Shown: positions 12,465 through 22,400 of the stretch, piece by piece
How positions within the stretch are numbered: the first letter of the stretch is position 1
How the letters are laid out: each line of letters opens with the position of its first letter
Origin: Fibrobacterota bacterium
GTDB taxonomy: Bacteria; Fibrobacterota; Chitinivibrionia; Chitinivibrionales; Chitinispirillaceae
Length of the DNA: 30,568 nt
NCBI GenBank assembly: GCA_023459055.1
Contig: JAEWVR010000006.1
Span: 1 to 30,568 of the forward strand
Reading direction: 5' to 3'
Notes under the pieces: generated by a model
The model's database searches: none
Told to the model about the DNA's origin: nothing
The model's input: only the letters and a program-made list of their open reading frames with translations
Position numbers and translations under genes: made by a program

Positions 12465-14717
12465 ATGAAAGCAATTTTTCATGCAGTTGTTGTGTTGTTG
12501 GCAACATTTGTTGTTGCGGGATATGCTGCTGAACCGAATTATGTTAAGACTACAGTTGTTGGCATTGGTACAGATGATAATGGCAACCAAAATAGTACTG
12601 ATATGGTTAGTATTACTTATACTGACGGGCTTGGGCGTACGTTGCAGAGTAAAGCAAACAGTACAATGCTCAAGACAAGTGATAACGGTGTTATTCCCAT
12701 AGGTAGCAAATTTCTAACGACATGTAATTTTTATGATGCAGCGGGCAGGCCGGAAATTACAACAAAACCATTTTTAACAGATGTACTAAGTTATACTAGT
12801 GGTGATTTTGAGAGCGTAAACAACAGTTTACAACAACAATATATTGCCTACAATGCCCTTGGTGATAATGAGTACGCCTATTCCCAGGTAAAATATCTTG
12901 ATGATCCACTGTCACAGGTAAGCAGGAGTTCTGTTCCCGGTTTAAATAACAGATTAGGTTCAGATGGTGAGACCGCACAGTGGAATTTCGGAGTTGGCAC
13001 AGAGAATATATCGATTCCTGTACAAGTTGGGCCGTCTTCTTTTACGTTCAGTCTGAAAGATGGCTTCATAACAAGTAACATGACAAGAGAAAGCCTTGAT
13101 GCTTTATATGAGTATCTACTGTCTCACACGAATAAATTTACAAGTTATACACATTCGTTAAGTATCAGCAGGGATGCTGGAGGAAAATATACACAGGTTT
13201 TGAAAGCTGTTGATGGTTCATCAGTAAAAACTGCCGTAAAAAATATGAAAATGGTAAATGGTGTAAATGAAAATTATCTCGTAATTTCTGAATCAAAGTA
13301 TGATATACTTGGCAATTTGCTTACCGAAATACCCCCATCTGACAATGGCACAGGAACTGCCCTGATCAATCAAACAAAATACCAATACAATACCCTTGGT
13401 CAGGTAATTCGTAAAGAAACTCCCGATGGTTTGATAGAACGGTATACCTACGATGATGCAGGGCTACTTAGTGAAACGGTGTATTATTACATGCTAAACG
13501 GGCAGGAAACAATATATTCGCGCCCAGGACTAAAGAACGTCTATGATGCTTTCGGAAGATTAAAAAACATTATTCAGATGTATACTGATGCAAGCCCTGT
13601 TGTTGAATACTTCTACGATAATACAGATGAGCTTGCAGCGAAAACAGATCTGGCTATTTCGATTAATGGATTACTGCCATCATTGACAAATCTCAAAGGT
13701 CGGATAGCAGGTGTTATAAACTATGACACACGCGATAGGAATAAACAGGTTATTGATCTATTCGGATACGATGATGATGGAAATGTTGTCGTAAAGTACA
13801 AGATCGTTCCAGGATTACCAATTCAAAAAACTGAGTTTACGTATGATATCCATGGAAAAAAGCTTACAGAGAAAATTTCTGCAGGCAAGGTAGCATTTGA
13901 GAAAATATACAACTACGATTCTCTCGGTCGTCTTATTGAAATTGTGCCTGCAAATAATCCTCAAAAATCGCTAGTAAAGTATTCGTTTAATGATTTAGGT
14001 CAGCTTTATGAAAAAAGACGTAACGGTAATATACTCACAAAATACAGTTATACAATCAAAGACCAGGTTAACAATTTCGAAAATGAAAAAGAAGTTGATG
14101 CAACAATGAAAGTGAAATTGTTTGGTGAGTCATTAGAATTCAGGAATGATGGCAATATTTCAAGCAGCGCAATGGAGTACAATGGTTATGGCAACGCATC
14201 ACCATTGCAGGTAACATTAAGCTATTCGTATGATGATTTGAACAGACTTGTCTCATCAACATCTACCAATGCATCAACTTATAGTAGTACATATTCCTAC
14301 GATGATGCTGGTAGATTAAAATCTAAAGCAGAAGGCTCTGTAACGTTACCGGAATATATCTATTATTCCGGAACAAGCAGATTAAAAAAAGCAAAGCAGA
14401 GTCTTGCTTCCTTTGATTACCTTTATGATAAGTCTGGTAATCTTGTAGTTGATTTCAAGAAAAAAATGGTAATTGAATACGACTGGAGAAATCTTCCGAT
14501 CCGGTTCTATTTTTATACAATGATACCTGAAACCGTACTCCCGGATTCAAAAGGTGATTATATTATTCAGGAAAACGGTGTCACCTATTCAACCGATTTA
14601 TACAGTCATATGGACGAAAAAGCAAATACATCAAGTAATGTAAGATTATTAAAAACAGTATCAATATTGTATGATGCCAGTGGAAATAGAGTATTGAAGG
14701 TTGAGTCTGATATGTAA
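12465..14717 (+). CDS. RhsA: secreted YD-repeat (Rhs shell) protein lacking the Rhs core
   Basis: A 750-residue protein with signal peptide (MKAIFHAVVVLLATFVVAGY). The ATG at 12465 is preferred to the one at 12459 because AGGGA sits five bases before it. After a DGLGR repeat near residue 57 come many YD repeats: YDAAGRPEI, YDILGNLLTEI, YNTLGQVIRKETPDG, YDDAGLLSE, YDAFGRLKNI, YDSLGRLIEI, YDDAGRLKSK, YDKSGNLVVD and finally YDASGNRVLKVESDM, then stop. Rhs and teneurin proteins use such repeats to build a hollow beta-cocoon around a toxic C-terminus. Here the protein ends just where the DHLGSTR core would follow in ordinary Rhs proteins; that core is encoded by the next gene. It probably acts with RhsB outside the cytoplasm. 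YD assignment is certain; partnership is inference. Confidence 0.85.
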   Translation: MKAIFHAVVVLLATFVVAGYAAEPNYVKTTVVGIGTDDNGNQNSTDMVSITYTDGLGRTLQSKANSTMLKTSDNGVIPIGSKFLTTCNFYDAAGRPEITTKPFLTDVLSYTSGDFESVNNSLQQQYIAYNALGDNEYAYSQVKYLDDPLSQVSRSSVPGLNNRLGSDGETAQWNFGVGTENISIPVQVGPSSFTFSLKDGFITSNMTRESLDALYEYLLSHTNKFTSYTHSLSISRDAGGKYTQVLKAVDGSSVKTAVKNMKMVNGVNENYLVISESKYDILGNLLTEIPPSDNGTGTALINQTKYQYNTLGQVIRKETPDGLIERYTYDDAGLLSETVYYYMLNGQETIYSRPGLKNVYDAFGRLKNIIQMYTDASPVVEYFYDNTDELAAKTDLAISINGLLPSLTNLKGRIAGVINYDTRDRNKQVIDLFGYDDDGNVVVKYKIVPGLPIQKTEFTYDIHGKKLTEKISAGKVAFEKIYNYDSLGRLIEIVPANNPQKSLVKYSFNDLGQLYEKRRNGNILTKYSYTIKDQVNNFENEKEVDATMKVKLFGESLEFRNDGNISSSAMEYNGYGNASPLQVTLSYSYDDLNRLVSSTSTNASTYSSTYSYDDAGRLKSKAEGSVTLPEYIYYSGTSRLKKAKQSLASFDYLYDKSGNLVVDFKKKMVIEYDWRNLPIRFYFYTMIPETVLPDSKGDYIIQENGVTYSTDLYSHMDEKANTSSNVRLLKTVSILYDASGNRVLKVESDM

Positions 14718-14724
14718 AGGTACT

Positions 14725-14940
14725 TGACCTCTCCCCCCCGGCCCCCTCTCCCATGAAGAGAGGGGGAGTAAGAGAATATAAATTCCGTGGTACGGAATTT
14801 ACGAAGAGGGAGTAGGAGAGTAAAAGTGTCTACACAGTAGGAATAATAGTGGCAGAATTAACCTTTACCTCCGGCCCCCCTCTCCTATGGGACGACGCAT
14901 CGAAGTGGTCGCAGGATCAGAGGGGCAGGGGGAGAGGTCA
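14725..14940. repeat. Compound palindromic repeat, copy R2, between rhsA and rhsB
   Basis: A 216-base element starting TGACCTCTCC eight bases after the rhsA stop and ending GAGAGGTCA, so its ends are inverted. It has the central palindrome with AAATTCCG and CGGAATTT arms at 14780-14800. Its right hairpin carries a loop segment (about 14890-14919) that is the reverse complement of the one in the left hairpin of copy R1 (221-252). Confidence 0.85.
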
Positions 14941-14978
14941 ATTGATAAACAATAAATATAGACAAAGAGAATGCATTC

Positions 14979-17900
14979 ATGAAAATTACTAAGTTGTTTG
15001 TGACAATTCTGTATCTGTTAAGTATGGTTGCTGCATCGTCTGCAACGGTCGCAGTAAAAGTGTTTTCATTCGAAGAAGCTCAGACTGAAAATAATCTTAC
15101 CAAGCCTCGAATATTAATAAAGAATGTTGGTAACGAAGCAATTTCCAATATCGAATACCGGTACTACTTTACTACAGAAGGAACAGAGACTCCGGTTATC
15201 GAGGATTACTGGACACCTGAAGAACAGATATATCTTATCTCTCTTGGCAGCAACCGGTATTATGTCAATTGTGTAGTTAGTGGAACATTGCAGCCGGGAT
15301 TATCATTTCCTGAAAATTCGGGTTGCGTAATCGGCATCCATTATAACAGTTGGGCACCCTGGAATAAAAGTGATGATTATTCGAATAACTTGCAGGCGAC
15401 TTTGACTGAAAATAGTAAAATAGATGTATTTGTCAATGGAGTAAAGGTATATGGTAACTATACTGGCGAGGATACGACCTGTCAATCGTGTCAGCAGAAC
15501 CCTCCACCCGCAGATATTAGTCAGCTAAGTAGTTTTGCGCTTTATTCGACGAATGGTACAAATGTTGTTAAGAACGCCATTTTTTCAGGGGGCGGTGCAT
15601 TAGGATCAAATGGAAATGTTGAAGTAGCGCAGAATAGCACCGTCTGGGGTAACCTGGTTGCTGGAAACAGTGTTATTGTAAGAAATGGAAGTGTAGTGCA
15701 TGGAAATGTTTATGCCAAGCAGGATATATCTGTTAATAACGGTGCTGTAGTTGATGGTAACAGTTATCCGAACACTCAAGTTGCAGCGATAACAATACCC
15801 GAGAGAATTATAACTGTTGGATCAATCGATAAAACAGTTAACAGTAATGATACACTTACGCTTCAACCGGGTAATTATCGCTATTGTTATGTCAATTCAA
15901 ATGCAAAACTGTTTCTGCTCCCTGGTATTTATAAATTTGATAAGTTTGTTATGTATGCTGGTTCAAAAATGGAGTTTAATGCTGCTATTAATCAGAACAT
16001 TGAAATAGAAGTTAACTCTGAACTGGAAATTCATGACCGGTGTGAAGTAAAGTTTCTGACACACGGCTATGCTCCTGCAGTAAAGTTTTTTACAAACGAT
16101 AATAATACCGTTCGTATTGGAGTTAATGCAAAAATTACCGGTCTTATCTATGCACCGAAAGCGAATCTTTTAATGTCTGCCGGTTCACGATGCGATGGTG
16201 CTGTTTATGCTAAGCAGATTACTATTGAGGACGGTGCCGGTGTTTCAAGTGGTGATGTCAACCCGTTATACGATCAGGATCATGATGGCGTTCCAAATCG
16301 ACTTGAAATTCTTACCTATACAAATCCTGAAGATCCTTTGAGTTTTAAAATGATGGCCATTCCTGACAAAGTGAATATTGACAATACGGTTGATCAGGAA
16401 GTCACCTACAATCTTGCCAAATTTGCCCCTGAGTATTCTGATGAAAATCAGGTAGTATTAAGAATTCCGGCAGGATCGTTAATCATGGGTAAGTCTGATG
16501 TACTCTGGAAGATCTCTAATTCGGCAACCGATTTTAATAATATTTCACTTACCAACGACGGTCTTCCAACTGGATATAGTGTCGAAAGCAGGTTTTTTTC
16601 ATTTGAACCAGGCACATTTAAATCAAATGCTTTTATTGATGTCGTGCTGCCGGTAATTGATAACAGTGTGGGAGAAAAACGATATAGTATCTATTACTTA
16701 ACTGAAGGTGCACCATCGTGGTGTATGACAAATGCAGTTACAAATACAGAGAATGGAGTTATTACTGTTTCCGGAACTGTCAAAAGTCCGCTTGCAATGG
16801 TGATTGTTGCGAAAAGAGATGTAACGACAGCGTATCTTGACGGATCGGTCTTTGTTGATGGTCTGCCGCAGGTACAGGTCAGTACATCGTTGACAATAGA
16901 AAATGTAGGCGAAGCGACAACAGGTACAGTTGTAATTGAATATATTGACAAAGCAAACCCGTCAGTTACAATTCCAAAAACAATTACGATGGAGAATACT
17001 CCGGGGCTTGATAATACACGAAAACTTACAGGTGTTGCAGACTATAACCTGATTCGTTCTGCACAGCAAATTGAAATCAGAAAGATTCAAATTACTACGA
17101 ATGCAGGCTTGTCATATACATGGACTGGTTCATATACAGTAGACCCTGGTATAGAAATAACACTTCGTTCATCTTGCCCGGCACACTACTATACAGCATC
17201 ACAGAGTCCGATAGCGTTTGAATCTGCAAGTAACTTTGCACTTGAATCAATCGATCTTGACGGTGAGGGAAGAGCCCGTTATACACTGGATGGTTCCGGT
17301 TTCACGTATGATTATTATATTACCGATCATCTCGGCTCAACTCGCGAAATCGTTAATAGTACAGGAGATGTTACTGAAGCAACAATGTATTATCCATATG
17401 GAACGATGGATTATTTAAAGCCGGCGAGCAGTACCGACAATGCACGGGAAAAATTTACAGGAAAAGAGCTGGATGCAGGAGAAAATCCGACTGGTGAAGC
17501 AACATTTGATATAAGGATTACTAACTTTGATGCCGGAAGTATGCATTACCGTGGAGAACTGTGGGTTAATTACATTGACGCGAGTACAACCAGGGAAATG
17601 TTGAAGGTATACTCAATGTTCTATAATCCTGTTGAAAGATCCTTTACACTTAATACAACTGAGCGGTTTCCTACAGAAGTATGGATAACACGGTTACAGA
17701 TTTTTACATCCGGTGCGACGACGCCAATTGCCTATGATATAACAACATACAATTATAGAATTCTAACAGATCATGGTCTTACTGTAAAGCTGGATACTGA
17801 TGGGGCAAACCTTATTAATAACCCTGCTACGAATTACTTTGGAATAACGTCATATACGCCAGTTCGGGTTGCTGGGAGTAATCTGTTTTATTTCGGTGCT

Positions 17901-18776
17901 CGTTATTATGATCCTGAAGTTGGTGTTTGGACAACATGTGATCCTAAAGGACAGTTCCTTAATCCATACCATTATTCTGCAAACCCAATTAATTCAGTTG
18001 ATCCAAATGGTGAATGGGTACAGGCGCTATTCGCGGCGGCTCGATGGTATTTAGGTAATTCAATGTCACAAGGTTTTTTTAATCCTGGGAAATGGGATTG
18101 GTCTGATCCTGGGCTTTGGATGAGTACTGCAATGGCAGCGTTCAGTGTTGGGATGGATTTAGGTAATGATTTTAAGCAACTTGCATATATGCGAAGCAAC
18201 GAGTACAAGTTTCAGCAAATGTTGGGAGATGATGGAATTGCACTTCTTGCAAAAACAGATGTCTACTTAGACAAGTCAAATACTGTTACTGACATGAGAG
18301 TTGTCAACGATGCCGATCCCACTGTATCTGTTCATAAGGGTGGGAAAGTAATTGCTACAGGAAAAGAACCCCCAAGAGCGAGTTATTTTTATAATTGGAA
18401 CCATGCAAAAGGTAACTATAGCCTTGTTGCCAACCATTATAGATTTGCGGGTGATTGGAGTGGAGCGATTTCGAATATTCAGAATACAGGTGATATTACT
18501 GCCCCATATTCTTTCAAAGAATGGGGAACAGGTGGTGCATTTGATTTCAAGAAGTACTATCCAAATCAATTCGGTAATGCTTGGGGATATATGATGACTT
18601 CTCGTGATGTTGGAAATGCTATGTGGGGGAGTGCTATCAATAGAATATATTATGTTTTTGGTGGAATTACAGAAGAACGAATGACAATGATCTCCAATTT
18701 TGTTGCGGGTGGTACTGAAGACCCATTTAGTTTAAGTATGCAGCAGTGGGGCTATCGTAACAGTGTTACTTATTGA
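14979..18776 (+). CDS. RhsB: secreted Rhs-core protein with CBM3-like and beta-helix domains and a toxin-like C-terminus
   Basis: A 1265-residue protein with signal peptide (1-22). Residues 25-160 resemble a family 3 carbohydrate-binding module (PRILIKNVGNEAISNIEYRY, SDDYSNN, VFVNGVKVYGN). Residues 185-425 form a bactofilin-like beta-helix (VWGNLVAGNSVIVRNGSVVH). A calcium-type DQDHDGVPNRLE link lies at 432-443. Residues 615-725 are a beta-sandwich. The Rhs core follows: DHLGSTR at 783-789, YPYG, FTGKELD at 826-832, then after an inserted domain (833-967) FGARYYDPEVG at 972-982 and CDPKG to VDPNG, with Asp988 and Asp1008, the residues expected for core self-cleavage. Residues 1013-1265 are a variable C-terminus, perhaps related to polymorphic toxin type 44. 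YD shell repeats are absent and are supplied by rhsA upstream. A lipoprotein gene starts 13 bases after the stop. Confidence 0.85.
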   Translation: MKITKLFVTILYLLSMVAASSATVAVKVFSFEEAQTENNLTKPRILIKNVGNEAISNIEYRYYFTTEGTETPVIEDYWTPEEQIYLISLGSNRYYVNCVVSGTLQPGLSFPENSGCVIGIHYNSWAPWNKSDDYSNNLQATLTENSKIDVFVNGVKVYGNYTGEDTTCQSCQQNPPPADISQLSSFALYSTNGTNVVKNAIFSGGGALGSNGNVEVAQNSTVWGNLVAGNSVIVRNGSVVHGNVYAKQDISVNNGAVVDGNSYPNTQVAAITIPERIITVGSIDKTVNSNDTLTLQPGNYRYCYVNSNAKLFLLPGIYKFDKFVMYAGSKMEFNAAINQNIEIEVNSELEIHDRCEVKFLTHGYAPAVKFFTNDNNTVRIGVNAKITGLIYAPKANLLMSAGSRCDGAVYAKQITIEDGAGVSSGDVNPLYDQDHDGVPNRLEILTYTNPEDPLSFKMMAIPDKVNIDNTVDQEVTYNLAKFAPEYSDENQVVLRIPAGSLIMGKSDVLWKISNSATDFNNISLTNDGLPTGYSVESRFFSFEPGTFKSNAFIDVVLPVIDNSVGEKRYSIYYLTEGAPSWCMTNAVTNTENGVITVSGTVKSPLAMVIVAKRDVTTAYLDGSVFVDGLPQVQVSTSLTIENVGEATTGTVVIEYIDKANPSVTIPKTITMENTPGLDNTRKLTGVADYNLIRSAQQIEIRKIQITTNAGLSYTWTGSYTVDPGIEITLRSSCPAHYYTASQSPIAFESASNFALESIDLDGEGRARYTLDGSGFTYDYYITDHLGSTREIVNSTGDVTEATMYYPYGTMDYLKPASSTDNAREKFTGKELDAGENPTGEATFDIRITNFDAGSMHYRGELWVNYIDASTTREMLKVYSMFYNPVERSFTLNTTERFPTEVWITRLQIFTSGATTPIAYDITTYNYRILTDHGLTVKLDTDGANLINNPATNYFGITSYTPVRVAGSNLFYFGARYYDPEVGVWTTCDPKGQFLNPYHYSANPINSVDPNGEWVQALFAAARWYLGNSMSQGFFNPGKWDWSDPGLWMSTAMAAFSVGMDLGNDFKQLAYMRSNEYKFQQMLGDDGIALLAKTDVYLDKSNTVTDMRVVNDADPTVSVHKGGKVIATGKEPPRASYFYNWNHAKGNYSLVANHYRFAGDWSGAISNIQNTGDITAPYSFKEWGTGGAFDFKKYYPNQFGNAWGYMMTSRDVGNAMWGSAINRIYYVFGGITEERMTMISNFVAGGTEDPFSLSMQQWGYRNSVTY

Positions 18777-18789
18777 GGTGAAAAATACA

Positions 18790-19245
18790 ATGAATTCTAT
18801 TTTTAAGATAAGCAAGTTAGTAATTCTTTTTGGAATTTTCATTACTTCGTGCAATCCTTATAAAGTCTATTGGTATAAGGAAATTAATTCTAAAGCATTT
18901 AATGAGAAGATTTACATTAACTGTATAGGATTAGGAGCAACAGGGGATCATAGAATAATAAAAATATCAAAAAAGAAAGATAAAAACAATGTTCAGCGTG
19001 AAAATGAATTCTATCTGAATAGTTATTCTTCCGTTTTGTACAAATTTTCAAATGATACTCTGTTTATCCTATCAGAAGAACCTTTTAAAACGCCCATAAG
19101 AGATTCTTTCAAGACTCCTATCGTATTCACAATTATTGACACAAAAGATTATCAAAATGGGAAGTATAAACAGAATGGGTTTTCTCAAATAAGTCCATAT
19201 AAGGAAATTAATATAGTTAAAGATAGCTTTGATATTGAGTTTTAA
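18790..19245 (+). CDS. Small lipoprotein, candidate immunity protein for RhsB
   Basis: A 151-residue protein with a lipoprotein signal: hydrophobic residues 8-18, lipobox ITSC with Cys21. The rest is beta-rich and lysine-rich (YKVYWYKEINSKAF, YLNSYSSVLYKFSNDTLFIL), with no recognised domain. The ATG at 18790 is preferred to one at 18763 inside rhsB, because GAGGTG, which overlaps the rhsB TGA, lies eight bases upstream. Genes placed directly behind an Rhs toxin C-terminus commonly encode its immunity protein; a membrane-anchored periplasmic location would fit a toxin acting in the envelope. The immunity role is inferred from position only. Confidence 0.65.
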   Translation: MNSIFKISKLVILFGIFITSCNPYKVYWYKEINSKAFNEKIYINCIGLGATGDHRIIKISKKKDKNNVQRENEFYLNSYSSVLYKFSNDTLFILSEEPFKTPIRDSFKTPIVFTIIDTKDYQNGKYKQNGFSQISPYKEINIVKDSFDIEF

Positions 19246-19494
19246 AATGGATCGAATCAGGAATTTTTACTAAAAATAAGCTTTAATATTGCATTGTGTA
19301 AAGGTAGTGTCTATGGTTAACCCTTCACAAAGCGTAAATGTTGCAACTGACAGATGGGTTTTGAGCTACTCGTAGTATTAGTCTAATAATATGATATCGC
19401 TAAAAATTTCATTGTTCTGAATAATAGAGACCGTAATGCTTATAATAATTTAGAGTACTTATAAATAGTTTCATTTTGGAAAATAAGGAAAAGT

Positions 19495-22400
19495 ATGTTG
19501 ACAAGACTAAAGAGAAAATTCGATAAAATATCGATTGTAATACTTATAACAATTGCAATTCTTGGATATTCAAAAGAGCTGCATTCACAAATTCAAACAC
19601 TTGATCCACAAAAGACTGTGAATATACCAACCGGCAAGATGGGGTTTTCACTTCCGCTCGGAACTGTCCAGGGGGTAAATGGGAACGATTTTCCAATACA
19701 ACTCAATTACAGTGCGGGTATTTCGTTACATCAGGAAGCTTCAGAAGTAGGGCTTGGTTTTTCATGTGGTATCGGAGGCATATCAAGAAAAGTCGTGTAC
19801 GTACCCGATGATCTCACCGGTGATCATTTTACTGTACAGGAGAAAGGAAGTTGTTATTTAACAGGGTGGCGTAAGTGGGTAGAGCCAATAGCATATGTAG
19901 TGTCAAGTTTTTTGACCGTACTAACTTGTGGCGAAGCTGCACCGCTTCTCATATTTATGAATGCATTATTTTCTATGTATCCAGAAATGGCAAGGACCCC
20001 CACTGTAGAATCATATCGTGGTGGAGGAGAACATACACCTGTGTATAACTATGTTCAGGGAGAGGTAAAAGGCTTTTTTAAAGGTGGCGAAACTACGGAT
20101 TTGCCGGACATGTATATCATAAATACACCTTACATTTCAGGTACTATGTTATGGAAGAAGACTATGAGTGATGGCAAAGAAATGTTTGAGTTGGATAAAA
20201 ATGGAAGTGCTTATATTATATGCTATGATAAAATTGACAACATATTTACAGTTACTTTACCGAATGGTACAAAACTGATATTTGACAGAAGAACACAGTA
20301 TCCCGAAGAGACACAAACTAGGGGTAGAAAATCAGAAGATGGTAATCAATGCTATTTTAGCAACGGAAGAATTAATGAAGAGAGTGTTACAGCCCAGTGG
20401 CATCTTACCAAAGTTCTGTATTCTGATTATTTGGATGGCTCTTCACCAGTTGATGACAATCCGCTTAATTCACAAGTAAACAACAAGGGCTCATGGGTAT
20501 GTTTCGAGTATGATTCGATAACAGGATATGACCTCTATCCTGAAAATTCTCATGTTTCGCATATAGTTCCTGAGAAGCTTGATATGGTATTTCAGGCGTC
20601 TGAAAATTTAAGCGTTTTCCATAATATTGGCCATAGAGCATGGGCGTCTGGTTATCCACCGGCGCCTCCAATGGTATTTAGATGGAATAATGAGTGGTCG
20701 TATATTCGATTGTTGACATTAAAAAAAGTAGTGACTCCTAACCAGACAGCCGATTATAATTTTACATATGATAGGCGTGATGCAAAATGGTTTGAATCGT
20801 ATCCTGCTGTTGTTCAAATTGATCGAGGAGTTCTTTCCAATATTACCATTAAAAACAAAGATGGTAAGGAAAAACAAAAAATTTTATTTACAACATCATA
20901 TCGTTTACGTGCAAAGGATGGAAATGACGGAAGCTTGACACTTGAAAAGTTAACATTGTCCGATACTAATGGAAATACTCTGCCACCAATTCAGTTTGAT
21001 TATGTTGAAAATAATCCACCACGGGATTTTAGTCATTATGTAGGGGATGGTGATAATAATGCAGGATATTGTATAGAAGAGAAAGATCTCTGGGGATATT
21101 ACAACCCTACAAAAAATAGTTATCAAAAGAATGATTTTAACACAGAGGGTAATATTACTCAGGCTAATAATGCCAATGCATGGTCACTTAAAAGTATTGC
21201 ATTTCCGGAAGGGTACAAAATCAGTTGGGAGTATGAACCAAGCCGTTATGAGACAGCAAATGCAGTACCGGTTAAAATGGAATCAGATAATGCGGTTGCA
21301 AAATATGGTGATGGTATTCGTGTGAAAAAAGTCACTCTTAAAAATGATGTGGGAAACTCCAAAACCTGGTCATACTTCTATACCGATGAAAATGGTGTAT
21401 TTACAGAAAATGCTTACAACAGTTCCGGATATGCTTCTATAGAACCATTCGCGTATAACCTAGTTAGTTACAAAGAGAATGGTGTTTACTTCAGTTCTGA
21501 TACACGTCCTGCGAAAGCACGGGGAGGTTTGTATTCTCCGGCAGTTGTGGGATATGGCAAGGTTCAGATTGTTGAAGGTTACAATGAGGCAAATCCAGAA
21601 GTTATACCGTATGGATTTACGGTATATAATTTTACGACTCCACATGATTACCCAAACTTTGGTGATTATGGTCAGCAGGGCATGGATCCAATACGGGGTA
21701 TGGTAAAGAATGTTGCTGTTTACAATAAAAACAAGTTAATTGTTTCCCAAAAGGCCACGTTCTATGATGTTAAAATATCAAGATATGATAATAGGAGGAT
21801 TCGTGGCGAGGAGGGATGGGGGCTTTTTTTCACGGTAGTACCAACAGAGGAACATGAAAAGATAAACAGTGTGGAAAAAGTAAGGAAATATTCATATTCC
21901 AGCACTATTGGTGATGCATCTGATGCCATTGAAGCGAACAATGTTGATCGATATATTACTTATGAACATCGAGGTCTTCCATTAGGGCTTGATCCGAAGG
22001 AATGGTATATACCATTTTATACTTTTTATACAACCGATCAACTCGGTTTAAAAGGTACAAATGGGGCTTTGGACATTATAATCGTTTGTGAGAAAGTCCA
22101 TGTGACACCATATGGTGGACCCTATACCGATTATGGAATTATGATTTTACAGGATATCGGAGAACTGTCTGAAACATTTAGTGCTCCTGCTCAACAGAGC
22201 AATTATTATCGTATAATGCGATTAGAATATGGGAGTGGAAAACCTAGTGTTAAAGTTGCAGATATTGATGGAGATGGAAAACTGGACATTTACATGAAGT
22301 CCGTAAGTCCTGTAGCAAGTGCTGAGGCTAAATTATCAAACGTGTATATAGACGATAATGGTGAACTGAAAAGCAATATTGGAACATATGGTGCACCAAC

